The notes: generated from the sequence alone by a model not told the origin. Counted from the stretch's first letter, positions 1-7,539 are shown. The stretch: DNA of 8,022 nt from Thermoleophilia bacterium (GCA_014534155.1 JACVSB010000069.1:1-8022); one strand, 5' to 3'. Numbers and translations: made by a program.

Positions 1-1463
1 ACTGCGCCGAGGTGCGGGTTCGCGAAGCCGGAATCCGGATCCGCCCGCCATTCGAGCACGGAGCGGGGGACGTGGACGGAGCCGGGGATGACGCCCGTGC
101 GCCGTCGCTCGTCCTGCGAGCGCAGGTCGACCAGAACTGCTCCGCGCACCGCCGCCGCACGCGCCTCCTCCGGGCCGAGACGGGGGGCGACGGCCGCGCG
201 CGCATCGGAGAGGAGCTCCACGACGGTGCGGCGCGGACGCGGGCCCGCCTGCCAGCGGGTCGCGGCCACCCAGATCCCGCTGGCGGCCGTGATGGCCGCA
301 ACGGCGCCGATCGCCCAGCGGGCGCCGAGAGCGTCGGCGAGGAGCCCGGCGGCGAGAGCGCCGACGACGAAGCCCAAGTCCCGCCAGAACCGGTAGACGC
401 CGATGAGCGGAGCGCGTTCCACCGGCTCGGCCACGTCCGCGACGGCTGCGATCAGCGTCGGGTAGACGAGGGCCGTGCCCGCGCCGAGGAGGACGGCGGC
501 GGCCAGCGCAGGCGAGAAGGAGCCGGATTGGGCGACGAGGAGGGCGAGAGCTGCCGCCTGCACGAGCATGCCGAGGACGATGAGCGGCTTGCGGCCCGCG
601 CGATCGGAGAGCCACCCCGCGCCGACCTGGCCGGCACCCCAGACCGCGGGATACACGGCCGCGATGACGGCGATCGCCCGCACCCCCATGCCGTTCGCCG
701 CTAGGAAGAGCGGGACGAGGCCCCAGGCGAGCGCGTCGTTCAGGTTGTTCACAAGGCCGGCCTGCGAGCAGGCACGGAGGACGGGGTCTCGCACCGTCCC
801 GCGGGCGAACGCCGAACGGAGGCTTGACGCGTCCGCGTCCCCGCGGCTCCCCTGCTCCTCGCTCACGTGCCGCCCGGTGTCGCGGACGAGCAAGACGGAG
901 GCGAGGGTCCCAACGCCTGCCACGGCCGCTGCGGCAACCCAGACGACGCTCCGCGGCGCGAAGGAGGCGGCGAGCGCACCCGTCACGAACGCGGTCGCTG
1001 CCAAGCCGAGGTAGCCGGCCGACTCGTTCATCCCCAGCGCAAGCCCCCGCCGGCGCGGCCCGACGAGGTCGATCTTCATCACGACCGTCATCGACCACGC
1101 GAGACCCTGGTTCAGGCCGAGGAGGACGTTCGCCCCGACGATCCACGCCCAGCCCGGCGCAATCGCGATCAGGAGCGGAACCGGCAGCGCGAGGAGCCAG
1201 CCGAGGATGAGGAGGCGCTTTCGGCCGACCCGGTCGGCGGCCGCCCCCGCGGCGAGGTTGGCGAGCGCCTTGGCAATCCCGAAGGCGATGACGAAGGAGA
1301 GGACCGCGGTCGCCGACACGAGCCCGAACTCCTGCTCGCCGACGAGCGGCAGGACGCTCCGCTCCAGGCCCACCATGGCGCCGACGAAGGCGTTGAGCGC
1401 GACGAGGAGCGTGAACTGTCCGGCGTTCGCCCTGAGCCCGAGGTGAACAGGAGACGCGGTCAT
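1..1463 (-). CDS. MFS permease fused to a rhodanese domain (3' end beyond window)
   Basis: The open frame of 487 codons has no stop and runs off the left edge. Residues 1-398 form a 12-helix major facilitator permease. The loop-2/3 signature appears in both halves: ADRVGRKR near residues 75-85 and SDRAGRKP near 280-290. The frame then continues without a break through a short linker into a rhodanese-like domain from about residue 405, with VLVDLRSQDERRRTG, IPGSVHVPR and LEWRADPDSGF. The catalytic CxxxxR/S loop would lie beyond the edge. The start ATG overlaps the stop of the upstream metallo-hydrolase as ATGA and has no good ribosome site, so translational coupling is likely. The substrate cannot be read from the sequence. 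The rhodanese and its neighbour suggest a sulfur compound such as thiosulfate, sulfite or a persulfide carrier, which is inference. The permease call is firm; that the rhodanese is complete and active is unproven. Confidence 0.88.
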   Translation of the reverse strand, partial: MTASPVHLGLRANAGQFTLLVALNAFVGAMVGLERSVLPLVGEQEFGLVSATAVLSFVIAFGIAKALANLAAGAAADRVGRKRLLILGWLLALPVPLLIAIAPGWAWIVGANVLLGLNQGLAWSMTVVMKIDLVGPRRRGLALGMNESAGYLGLAATAFVTGALAASFAPRSVVWVAAAAVAGVGTLASVLLVRDTGRHVSEEQGSRGDADASSLRSAFARGTVRDPVLRACSQAGLVNNLNDALAWGLVPLFLAANGMGVRAIAVIAAVYPAVWGAGQVGAGWLSDRAGRKPLIVLGMLVQAAALALLVAQSGSFSPALAAAVLLGAGTALVYPTLIAAVADVAEPVERAPLIGVYRFWRDLGFVVGALAAGLLADALGARWAIGAVAAITAASGIWVAATRWQAGPRPRRTVVELLSDARAAVAPRLGPEEARAAAVRGAVLVDLRSQDERRRTGVIPGSVHVPRSVLEWRADPDSGFANPHLGA

Positions 1464-2215
1464 CTCGGCGCCGGCGACGCTCCGTGCCGGTTCGCCGCCA
1501 CTATTCGCGCCTGGTCGGCGGGCGGCGGCGGCACGTCGACGAGCAGCGCGCGGGCGAAGCTCTCAGCGTCGCGGTGGGCGAGCGCGGGGTTGTGGCGGCG
1601 CTCGAACCCGATCGACGAGAAGGGGTTGGACGAGAGCGCGCGGCCGCACACGGAGCCGCCGTAGTGCGTCGGAAGGACGAGGACGGAGTCCGGCAGCTCG
1701 AGCAGCCGTGCGAGCGAGCGGAAGAGTTCGCGCGCGAGCGGCGCGGGGTCCCCGTGGGCGTGGAGGTCGGGACGACCGACATCGCCCACGAGCAGGGAAT
1801 CGCCCGTGAAGGCGAGCCAGGCATCGTCGCTACTGCGGCGACGGTCGGCCACGACGTAGGCGTCGTGCGCCGGAGCGTGGCCGGGAGTGGCGAGCGCGCG
1901 CACGATCGTGTTGCCGAGCTCGACCTCATGGCCGTCTCGGAGCGCGACGTGCGGGAACTCGACGTCGGCATCCGCGGGCAGGTACGCCGTCGCGCCCGTC
2001 TCCTCCACGAGAGCCGGGAGCCCGCTTACGTGGTCGGCCTGGACGTGCGTCTCGAAGACCGCCGCGATCGCCGCTCCAGCGCGCTCGGCTGCCTCCAGGT
2101 AGCTGCCCACGAGCTCGGCGTGTGGGTCGACAACCGCAAGCTTCGAGCGCGAGAGGCACCCAAAGAGGTAGCTCGCACAAGCGGTCTCCTCGTAGAAGAA
2201 GGGGCGCAGGAGCAT
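1460..2215 (-). CDS. ETHE1-like MBL-fold hydrolase, probable persulfide dioxygenase
   Basis: This 251-residue protein has a metallo-beta-lactamase fold of the ETHE1/Blh glyoxalase-II-like branch, whose members use one iron to oxidise glutathione or other low-molecular-weight persulfides to sulfite. Visible motifs are THVQADHVSG (H57, D61, H62), TPGHAPAH (H113), FTGDSLLVGDVGRPD (D139) and LPTHYGG (H184). Aligned with human ETHE1, the three iron ligands correspond to H57, H113 and D139, all present. The second histidine of the HxHxDH motif is Gln59. The GDVGRPDL stretch is typical of the persulfide dioxygenase group rather than true glyoxalase II. The start ATG has an AAAGG site five bases upstream. 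It overlaps the permease-rhodanese gene by four bases and is divergent from a LysR gene, which fits a small regulated sulfur operon. The cytoplasmic location is inferred from the lack of a signal peptide. A generic thioesterase is the main alternative. Confidence 0.85.
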   Translation of the reverse strand: MLLRPFFYEETACASYLFGCLSRSKLAVVDPHAELVGSYLEAAERAGAAIAAVFETHVQADHVSGLPALVEETGATAYLPADADVEFPHVALRDGHEVELGNTIVRALATPGHAPAHDAYVVADRRRSSDDAWLAFTGDSLLVGDVGRPDLHAHGDPAPLARELFRSLARLLELPDSVLVLPTHYGGSVCGRALSSNPFSSIGFERRHNPALAHRDAESFARALLVDVPPPPADQARIVAANRHGASPAPR

Positions 2216-2220
2216 GCCGG

Positions 2221-2225
2221 CCTTT
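2221..2225 (-). promoter_or_regulatory. Ribosome binding site of the ETHE1-like gene
   Basis: AAAGG on the minus strand ends five bases before the ATG of the MBL-fold gene. It supports that ATG over a GTG-free extension upstream, and the protein from this ATG begins directly with the first beta strand of the fold. Confidence 0.5.
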
Positions 2226-2263
2226 GCAAGCGTAGGGTCTATGCTCTCATCGTGCTAGGCGAA

Positions 2264-2287
2264 ATTCCCGATGGGCTATATCGGAAT
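2264..2287. promoter_or_regulatory. Imperfect inverted repeat at the divergent LysR / MBL control region
   Basis: The left arm ATTCCCGAT and the right arm ATCGGAAT are reverse complements apart from one extra C in the left arm, and seven bases lie between them (CCGAT-N7-ATCGG is the perfect core). LysR regulators usually bind dyads in the gap shared with a divergent target, often containing T-N11-A. Such a spacing occurs here (T2266 to A2278) and again at T2245 to A2257. The dyad covers the first possible LysR start codon, so it could serve autorepression, or the true start may be the second ATG fifteen bases downstream. The 55-bp gap must also hold the promoter of the leftward operon, but I see no convincing -35/-10 pair. 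Assignment as the operator is inference. Confidence 0.35.
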
Positions 2288-3233
2288 GGTCGATAGTCCG
2301 CTCTCGCTGCTCTGGGACTCCACGCGGATGCGCCTCCTCGTCGAGATCGAGCGCTGCGACAGCGTTTCGGCAGCGGCGCGCGCCGTCGGGATCGGCCAGC
2401 CGAGCGCGAGCGAGCACGTACGGCTGCTGGAAGCTGCTGCCGGGCAGCGCCTCGTGGAGCGAAACGGCCGCGGCAGCCGTCTCACCGAGGCGGGCCGCGT
2501 ACTCGCCTCGCACGCGGGTCAGGCGCTCGTCACGCTCGCGACCGGTGAAGAGGAGCTGCACGCCCTGGCCGGCCTGGAAGCGGGCACGATACGCATCGGC
2601 GCCTCGACCACGGCCGGCATCTACCTCCTTCCCGACACGCTCGGCTGTTTCCGGCGCGATCATCCCCATGTCGACGTCGAGGTCGAGATCGCCTCCACGG
2701 GCGAGATCGTGCGACGGCTGCTCGGGGCCAGGGTCCAGCTGGCCCTCGTGGGCGAGACCGAAGGGGACGACCGGCTCACGCTGGAGCCCTTCCTGGACGA
2801 CGAGGTCGTCGGCGTCGCGAAGCCCGGGCTCCTTCCCGTCCTGGAGGGCAGCGTGCACCCGCGCGCGCTCGCGCGGCAGACACTCCTCGTCCGGGAGCCG
2901 GGCTCGAGCACGCGCCGGGTGGGAGAGCGCGCGCTGAGACAAGCCGGCGCGATGCCGGAACGCGTCTGGGAGCTCGATTCCAGCGAGGCGATCAAGCGGG
3001 CGGCGCGCGAGGGACTGGGGGTCGCCTTCCTCTCCCGCTACGCCGTGGCGGAGGAGGTCGAGCGAGGCGAGCTCGAGCGCTTCCGCCTCGCGGGGCGGCC
3101 GGCGATCGAGCGCCGGCTCTCGATCGCCCGTCGCGCCGGCCGCCCTTTCAGCCCGAGCGAGCGCCGATTCGTCGCCACCCTCACCCGCTGCTGCGCGAAG
3201 AGCGCCGAGTACGCAGCGGACTGCCTGGCGTAG
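2271..3233 (+). CDS. LysR-family transcriptional regulator, CysL-like effector domain
   Basis: This protein has 320 residues, the usual LysR length. An N-terminal winged helix spans about residues 15-75, with [20 protein letters not shown] as its helix-turn-helix and LTEAG closing the wing. A linker helix to about residue 100 is followed by a two-lobed periplasmic-binding-like effector domain from about 105, with TIRIGAS, LALVGE, the ligand-loop motif [11 protein letters not shown] and [13 protein letters not shown]. The REPGSSTR loop is characteristic of the CysL-like branch, whose known member controls sulfite reduction, so a sulfur-related or other small anion ligand is plausible. Cysteines lie at 29, 126, 307, 308 and 318; the C-terminal CC pair is unusual. 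The start has AGGCGA eight bases upstream. A second ATG at codon 6 is possible. It is divergent from the MBL-fold gene, the classic layout for a LysR protein and its target. The stop is four bases before the cyclase gene. Confidence 0.88.
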   Translation: MGYIGMVDSPLSLLWDSTRMRLLVEIERCDSVSAAARAVGIGQPSASEHVRLLEAAAGQRLVERNGRGSRLTEAGRVLASHAGQALVTLATGEEELHALAGLEAGTIRIGASTTAGIYLLPDTLGCFRRDHPHVDVEVEIASTGEIVRRLLGARVQLALVGETEGDDRLTLEPFLDDEVVGVAKPGLLPVLEGSVHPRALARQTLLVREPGSSTRRVGERALRQAGAMPERVWELDSSEAIKRAAREGLGVAFLSRYAVAEEVERGELERFRLAGRPAIERRLSIARRAGRPFSPSERRFVATLTRCCAKSAEYAADCLA

Positions 3234-3237
3234 CGCG

Positions 3238-5847
3238 GTGGACCTGCCGACAGGCACGGTCACGCTGCTCTTCACGGACATCGAGGGCTCCACCGCCCTC
3301 GCCGAGCGGCTCGCAGAGCGGTGGCCCGACGTCCTCGCGCAGCACCACCGCTTGCTCCGGGCCGTCTTCTTCGAGAACGGCGGCGTCGAGGTCGGGACCG
3401 AAGGCGATGCCTTCTTCGTCGTCTTCCGCGAGGCGGGGAGCGCCGTCGCGGCGGCCGCGGCCGCGCAGCAGGCGCTGAACGCCCACGAGTGGCCGGACGG
3501 CGCCGAGCTTCGCGTCCGTATGGGCCTGCACACCGGCGAGCCGACCCTGACCGCGGAGGGGTACGTAGGCCTCGACATGCATCGCGCCGCGCGCGTCGCG
3601 GCCGCCGCGCACGGAGGGCAGGTGCTCGTCTCGCAGGCGACACGCGAGCGCGCGCCCCGGACGCCGGGCGAGATCACGTTCCGCGATCTCGGCGAGCACA
3701 GGCTGAAGGACCTGAGCCGCCCGCAGCGGCTCCACCAGCTCTGCGTCCCGGGTCTACGCGGCGAGTTTCCCCCGCTGCGCACGCTCGAGCGCAGGCCGAC
3801 GAACCTGCCTGCCCAGCCGACGCCCCTCATCGGGCGCGGCAGCGAGCTCGAGGCGGTGCGAGCGCTGCTTCGCGACAGCGGCGTCCGACTCGTCACGTTG
3901 ACGGGACCCGGCGGAACCGGCAAGTCGCGCCTTGCTCTGCAGGTCGCCGCCGACCTCGTGGACGAGTTCGAAGGCGGCACGTACGCGGTCCTGCTCGCGC
4001 CGGTCTCGGACGCGGAGCTCGTCCTCCCGGAGCTCGCACGGGCCGTGGGCGTCGAGGAGGCGCCGCCGCTCCCGCTGGCCGACACGTTGAAGGCCGAGCT
4101 GGCCGGCCGGCGGATCCTGCTCGTCCTGGACAACTTCGAGCACGTGACCGCCGCGGCGGGATCGCTCCTCGACCTCATGACGGCGTGTCCACAGCTGACG
4201 CTGCTCGTGACGAGCCGCGAGCCGCTCCACGTCCCCGGCGAGCGGCAGTACCCGGTACCGCCGCTCCGCCTTCCCGACCCGGCTCACATGCACGCGGCCG
4301 AAGCGCTCTCCGAGTCCGAGGCTGCCCTCCTCTTCGTGGAGCGGGCACGCGCCGTCCGTCCGGACTTCAGTGTTACGCCCGAGAACGCACGGGCGATCGC
4401 GGAGATCTGCGTGCGCCTCGACGGCCTTCCGCTGGCGATCGAGCTCGCGGCCGCGTGGAGCAAGGTGCTCCCCCCGCCGGCGCTCCTGAAGCGGCTCGAG
4501 CGCAGGCTCGAGCTCGCCGCGCGTCCCGGCGCGCCGGTCCCTGAGCGCCAAAGCACCCTCCGGAGCACCATCTCCTGGAGCTATGACCTCCTCTCCGAGG
4601 AGGAGCGCCGCCTGCATGCCCGGCTCGCTGTCTTCTCAGGAGGGTGCACGCTCGAGGCCGCGGAGCGCGTCTGTGCGCCGAGCGCCGACGGCGCGCTCGA
4701 CGTCCTCGACGGCCTCGCTGCGCTCGTCGACCGCAGCCTCCTGCGCGAGAGCGAGGGCGACGGCGGCGAGCCGCGCTTCTCCATGCTCGCGACGATCCGC
4801 GAGTACGCGCGCGAGGAGCTCGCGGAGGCGGGCGAGGAGGACGAGCTGCGCCGACGGCACGCGCTTGAGTTCGCGAGCTTCGCCGAGCGAGCAGACGAGG
4901 GCGTTCGCGGTCCCGACCAGCTCCTCTGGCTCGAGCAGCTCGAGACCGAGCACGACAACCTGCGCGCGGCTCTCGACTCCTCGCTGGAGGCGGGGGACGC
5001 CGACGCGGCTCTCCGCCTCGGCGGCGCTCTCGGCTGGTTCTGGTACGCGCACGGACACGGCCTCGAGGGCTGCCGGCGCCTCACCGACGTCCTCGCGCGG
5101 ACGGAGGACGCGCCGGAGCAGTTGCGGGCCCGCGCGATGTACGCCCTCGGCGTGCTGCGCGACCAGCGAGGCGAGTCGGAGGCAGCCGCCGAGCTCGTCG
5201 AGCGGAGTCTCGCCCTGTTCCGGGACGCCGGCGACGCGACGGGGATCGCCGACGCCCTGAACAGCCTCGGCGTCATCGCCCGCGTGCTCGGCGACCTCCA
5301 ACGCGCGCGTTCGCTGCTCGAGGAGAGCATCGCCCTCCGGCGGGCGCGGGGCGAGGAGGCCCGGGCGGCGAGCGCCATCTCGAACCTGGGGCTGGTCGCC
5401 TTCGAGCAGGGCGATCTCGCCACAGCGGAGGAGCATTTCGCGAGATGCCTCGAGCTCGACCGCGCGAACCGGGACGAGTGGGGCGTCGCGGCCGACCTCG
5501 AGAACCTGGCGGCCGTCGCGCTCGAGAACGGGCGGCACGAGGAGGCGCGGACGCTCGTCCGGGAAATGGTCGAGGCGATGCGACAGGTCGGCGACAAGGA
5601 TCTGATCGCCTCGGGGCTCGAGAAGGCAGGAGCGCTCGCCGCAGCGGAGGGCGACTCCACGCGAGCCGGCCGGCTGATCGGCGCGGCGGACGCTCTGCGC
5701 GAGACGATCGGCGCGCCGCGTCCTCGGTTCGACGAGGCCTGGCTGGGACGGCACCTGGCGGCGGTCGCGGGCGACGGGCTGGACGACGCACGCGCGGAGG
5801 GACGCCTGATGAGCGCCGATCTCGCCATCGACGAGGCAGGCGCGTAG
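3238..5847 (+). CDS. Class III nucleotide cyclase-like / STAND ATPase / TPR protein
   Basis: This is an 869-residue signalling protein. Residues 5-170 form a class III adenylate/guanylate cyclase homology domain: FTDIEGST with metal Asp14, GTEGDAFF with metal Asp57, and [20 protein letters not shown] with Arg119. The usual base-specifying Lys and Asp positions hold Gly53 and Gly108, and the usual Asn is His115, so activity or substrate is uncertain. Residues 195-440 form an NB-ARC/AfsR-like STAND ATPase: P-loop GPGGTGKS near 223-230, Walker [10 protein letters not shown] near 294-302, TSREPL near 325, and [11 protein letters not shown] near 394-404. A winged-helix segment follows ([24 protein letters not shown]). 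From about 560 to 820 there are TPR-like helical repeats. Related mycobacterial proteins end in a LuxR-type helix-turn-helix; none is visible here. The GTG start lies four bases after the LysR stop with no Shine-Dalgarno, suggesting coupling. The frame ends in tandem TAG codons. Confidence 0.9.
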   Translation: MDLPTGTVTLLFTDIEGSTALAERLAERWPDVLAQHHRLLRAVFFENGGVEVGTEGDAFFVVFREAGSAVAAAAAAQQALNAHEWPDGAELRVRMGLHTGEPTLTAEGYVGLDMHRAARVAAAAHGGQVLVSQATRERAPRTPGEITFRDLGEHRLKDLSRPQRLHQLCVPGLRGEFPPLRTLERRPTNLPAQPTPLIGRGSELEAVRALLRDSGVRLVTLTGPGGTGKSRLALQVAADLVDEFEGGTYAVLLAPVSDAELVLPELARAVGVEEAPPLPLADTLKAELAGRRILLVLDNFEHVTAAAGSLLDLMTACPQLTLLVTSREPLHVPGERQYPVPPLRLPDPAHMHAAEALSESEAALLFVERARAVRPDFSVTPENARAIAEICVRLDGLPLAIELAAAWSKVLPPPALLKRLERRLELAARPGAPVPERQSTLRSTISWSYDLLSEEERRLHARLAVFSGGCTLEAAERVCAPSADGALDVLDGLAALVDRSLLRESEGDGGEPRFSMLATIREYAREELAEAGEEDELRRRHALEFASFAERADEGVRGPDQLLWLEQLETEHDNLRAALDSSLEAGDADAALRLGGALGWFWYAHGHGLEGCRRLTDVLARTEDAPEQLRARAMYALGVLRDQRGESEAAAELVERSLALFRDAGDATGIADALNSLGVIARVLGDLQRARSLLEESIALRRARGEEARAASAISNLGLVAFEQGDLATAEEHFARCLELDRANRDEWGVAADLENLAAVALENGRHEEARTLVREMVEAMRQVGDKDLIASGLEKAGALAAAEGDSTRAGRLIGAADALRETIGAPRPRFDEAWLGRHLAAVAGDGLDDARAEGRLMSADLAIDEAGA

Positions 5848-5849
5848 TA

Positions 5850-5868
5850 GCGCGGCCACTCGCCGCGC
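5850..5868. terminator. Candidate bidirectional terminator hairpin
   Basis: GCGCGG and CCGCGC form a perfect six-base-pair stem around a seven-base loop, in the 55-bp gap between the convergent cyclase and sigma-factor genes. There is no T-run on either side, so it is not a textbook intrinsic terminator, but such GC hairpins are common between convergent genes of actinobacteria. Its position favours the call; the structure alone does not. Confidence 0.4.
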
Positions 5869-5902
5869 AGCGCTTCGGTTCTCGACGGGTCGCCGGGCGC
5901 GG

Positions 5903-7084
5903 TCACGGCGGCGGGCCGGCGACGGCGAGCTCCTCCAGTCGGCGCTGCAGGAACCGCCGCTCCGGCTCGGAGCGCACGAGCGCGAGCGCCCGCGCGTATG
6001 CGGCGCGGCCCTCAGCGTCGCGGCCTAGCCGCCGCAGAAGCTCTGCCCGCGTCGAATGCCAGTAGACGAACTCGGAGAGCGGCAGGCGCTCGACGATCTC
6101 GAGAGCGTGGGCGGCGCCCTCCGTCTCCGCCACGGCGATCGCGTAGTTCAGCTCGACGACGGGCGAGTCGGTCGCTCGCAGGAGCTCGCGGTAGAGCACC
6201 GCGATCTCCTGCCAGTCGCGGCGCTCGTCGACGTGCAGCGAGGCGATCGCGGCCTGCAGGACGTACGGCCCGCGGCCGCCGAGCGCGAGCGCTCGCTCCA
6301 GCACGTCGCGCCCGGCGCTGATCTGCCGCTCGTCCCAGAGGGAGCGGTCCTGCTGGTCGAGGAGGACGAGCTCCGCGCCCGAGAAGCGCGCCGGACGGCG
6401 AGCGTCGTGCAGGAGCATCAGGGCGAGGAGCCCGTGAACCTCCGGTTCGTCGGGCATGAGATCTGCAAGTGCGCGGCCGAGGCGGATCGCCTCTCCCGAG
6501 AGGTCGCTTCGCCCTCCGTACCCCTCGTTGAAGATGAGGTAGACGACGGCGAGCACCGCTCCCATCCGGTCGGGAAGAAGGTGGTCTGGCGGAACACGGA
6601 ACGGGATGCCCGCGTCCTTGATCTTCCTCTTCGCCCGCGAGAGCCTCCTCTTCATGGTCTCGGCCGGGACGAGGAAGGCGCGCGCGATCTCCTCCGTCCG
6701 CAGTCCGCCGAGCGTCCGGAGCGTGAGCGCCACCTGCGCCTCCGGCGCGAGAGCCGGGTGGCAGCAGGTGAAGATGAGCTCGAGCCGCTCGTCTCGGAAG
6801 GGCGTCTCTTCGGGCTCGTGCGGCAGAGCCGGCTCTCGGCGCTCGAGGAGCTCGGTCTTCGCGGCGAGGACGCGCTCTCGACGCAAGCGGTCGATCGCGC
6901 GGTTTCGCGCCGTCGCGAGAAGCCAGGCGCCGGGGTTGTCCGGCACGCCGTCGCGCGGCCAGCGGTCTGCAGCGACCGCGAACGCCTCCTGAGCGGCCTC
7001 CTCGGCGAGATCGAAGTCGCCGAGGAAGCCGATCAGGGCTGCGAGGACGCGGCCCCACTCGTCGCGGAAGACCTGCTCGAGCAG
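5903..7084 (-). CDS. ECF42-type RNA polymerase sigma factor, apparent CTG start
   Basis: About 393 residues when counted from CTG. Region 2 fills residues 1-80, with [50 protein letters not shown]. Region 4 lies at about 116-157, with [19 protein letters not shown] and [32 protein letters not shown] and a C-terminal TPR-like stretch ([44 protein letters not shown]) mark the ECF42 family, in which the C-terminal extension replaces an anti-sigma factor. It lies immediately after a DGPF/YCII gene, the standard partner of this family. The oddity is the start: after the neighbour's TAG there is no ATG, GTG or TTG until a GTG 46 codons later, which would remove half of region 2. The CTG used here has GAGAGG six bases upstream. 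Readthrough of the TAG, or a sequence error, are the alternatives. The family call is firm and the start is not. Confidence 0.82.
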   Translation of the reverse strand: MLEQVFRDEWGRVLAALIGFLGDFDLAEEAAQEAFAVAADRWPRDGVPDNPGAWLLATARNRAIDRLRRERVLAAKTELLERREPALPHEPEETPFRDERLELIFTCCHPALAPEAQVALTLRTLGGLRTEEIARAFLVPAETMKRRLSRAKRKIKDAGIPFRVPPDHLLPDRMGAVLAVVYLIFNEGYGGRSDLSGEAIRLGRALADLMPDEPEVHGLLALMLLHDARRPARFSGAELVLLDQQDRSLWDERQISAGRDVLERALALGGRGPYVLQAAIASLHVDERRDWQEIAVLYRELLRATDSPVVELNYAIAVAETEGAAHALEIVERLPLSEFVYWHSTRAELLRRLGRDAEGRAAYARALALVRSEPERRFLQRRLEELAVAGPPP

Positions 7085-7087
7085 CGC

Positions 7088-7426
7088 CTACCTCTCGACG
7101 AGCGGCCGGACCTCGACGGCTCCGCCCATTCGCGCCGCGGGGATCCGCGCCGCGACCTCGAGCGCCGCGTCCAGGTCGTCCGCGTCCAGCAGGTAGTAGC
7201 CCCCGAAGAACTCCTTCATCTCGGGGAACGGCCCATCGGTGACGAGCGTCTTGCCGTCGTCGACACGCACGGTGGTCGCGGTCGTGACAGGTTGGAGCTG
7301 CGAGCCGCCATAGACGCCGGGCGTCTCGGCCACGGCCATGTACTGACCCATGACAGCCCCCTGCTCGTCCTCGGACAGGCCCTGCCACGCCTCCGCGGTG
7401 TCGTAGATCAAGAGCGCGTACTTCAT
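7088..7426 (-). CDS. YCII-related DGPF-domain protein
   Basis: This is a 112-residue small alpha/beta (dimeric ferredoxin-like) protein. It begins MKYALLIYDT and carries the hallmark VTDGPFPEMKEFFGGYYLLD, with the DGPF motif at residues 64-67, and ends in VEVRPLVER. The length is normal for the family. The biochemical role of DGPF proteins is unsettled; they are consistently encoded beside ECF42 sigma factors and are thought to be their targets and part of the same signalling module. The ATG has a strong GGGAGGAG site five bases upstream and begins at the conserved first strand, so the start is secure. Its TAG stop is in the same frame as the following sigma-factor sequence, with only one codon between TAG and the proposed sigma CTG start. 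Co-transcription with the sigma factor is very likely. Confidence 0.9.
   Translation of the reverse strand: MKYALLIYDTAEAWQGLSEDEQGAVMGQYMAVAETPGVYGGSQLQPVTTATTVRVDDGKTLVTDGPFPEMKEFFGGYYLLDADDLDAALEVAARIPAARMGGAVEVRPLVER
7091..7096 (-). promoter_or_regulatory. Ribosome binding site supporting a CTG start for the sigma factor
   Basis: GAGAGG, inside the last codons of the DGPF gene, lies six bases before the CTG at which conserved sigma region 2 begins. Since no standard start codon occurs in frame before region 2, this site is the best positive evidence that translation initiates at CTG, possibly by reinitiation after the overlapping TAG. Confidence 0.4.
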
Positions 7427-7430
7427 TCGT

Positions 7431-7438
7431 CTCCTCCC
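7431..7438 (-). promoter_or_regulatory. Strong Shine-Dalgarno of the DGPF gene
   Basis: GGGAGGAG ends four to five bases before the ATG of the DGPF gene, close to the ideal match to the 16S rRNA tail. It fixes the start and contrasts with the weak or absent sites of the coupled genes elsewhere in the window. Confidence 0.75.
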
Positions 7439-7464
7439 GTCTCGATGAGCTTGTCATCCCTACG

Positions 7465-7491
7465 ACGAACGGGAGGAACCCGAGGGGACAC
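7465..7491 (-). promoter_or_regulatory. Candidate ECF-type promoter of the DGPF-sigma operon
   Basis: On the minus strand TGTCCC is followed after 17 bases by CGTC, about 38 bases before the DGPF start codon. ECF promoters commonly have a CGTC-like -10, and promoters of the ECF41/42 groups have a TGTC-containing -35, so this could be the autoregulated promoter. A small CGGG-N5-CCCG inverted repeat lies within the spacer. The match is partial and found by eye. A second weaker pairing (CGTCGT with CGA, 17 bases apart) lies slightly downstream. Confidence 0.33.
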
Positions 7492-7539
7492 GACGCCGCT
7501 CGACGGGGCGCGGGACCGCCGTCTGCTGGCGAGGGCGGT

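Noticed and set aside
867..2296. Plus-strand open frames of 265 and 270 codons opposite the permease and MBL-fold genes
   Set aside because: The minus strand gives membrane helices and metal-binding motifs in frame, whereas these translations are charged, Arg/Glu/Gly-rich and featureless.
2247..4178. A 643-codon open frame on the minus strand opposite LysR and the cyclase gene
   Set aside because: Its translation is low-complexity Arg/Ser/Ala-rich and matches no family, while the opposite strand encodes clear LysR and cyclase motifs. It is a by-product of the GC-rich third positions.
5200..5560. Repetitive-looking DNA in the 3' part of the cyclase gene, considered as a DNA repeat array
   Set aside because: The periodicity is at protein level (TPR-like helical repeats with diverged codons), with no exact repeated units or spacers, so it is not a CRISPR or satellite array.
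4581..5906. A 441-codon minus-strand open frame opposite the TPR region of the cyclase protein
   Set aside because: Ser/Arg/Ala-rich composition with no domain; the plus strand carries regular TPR-like helices.
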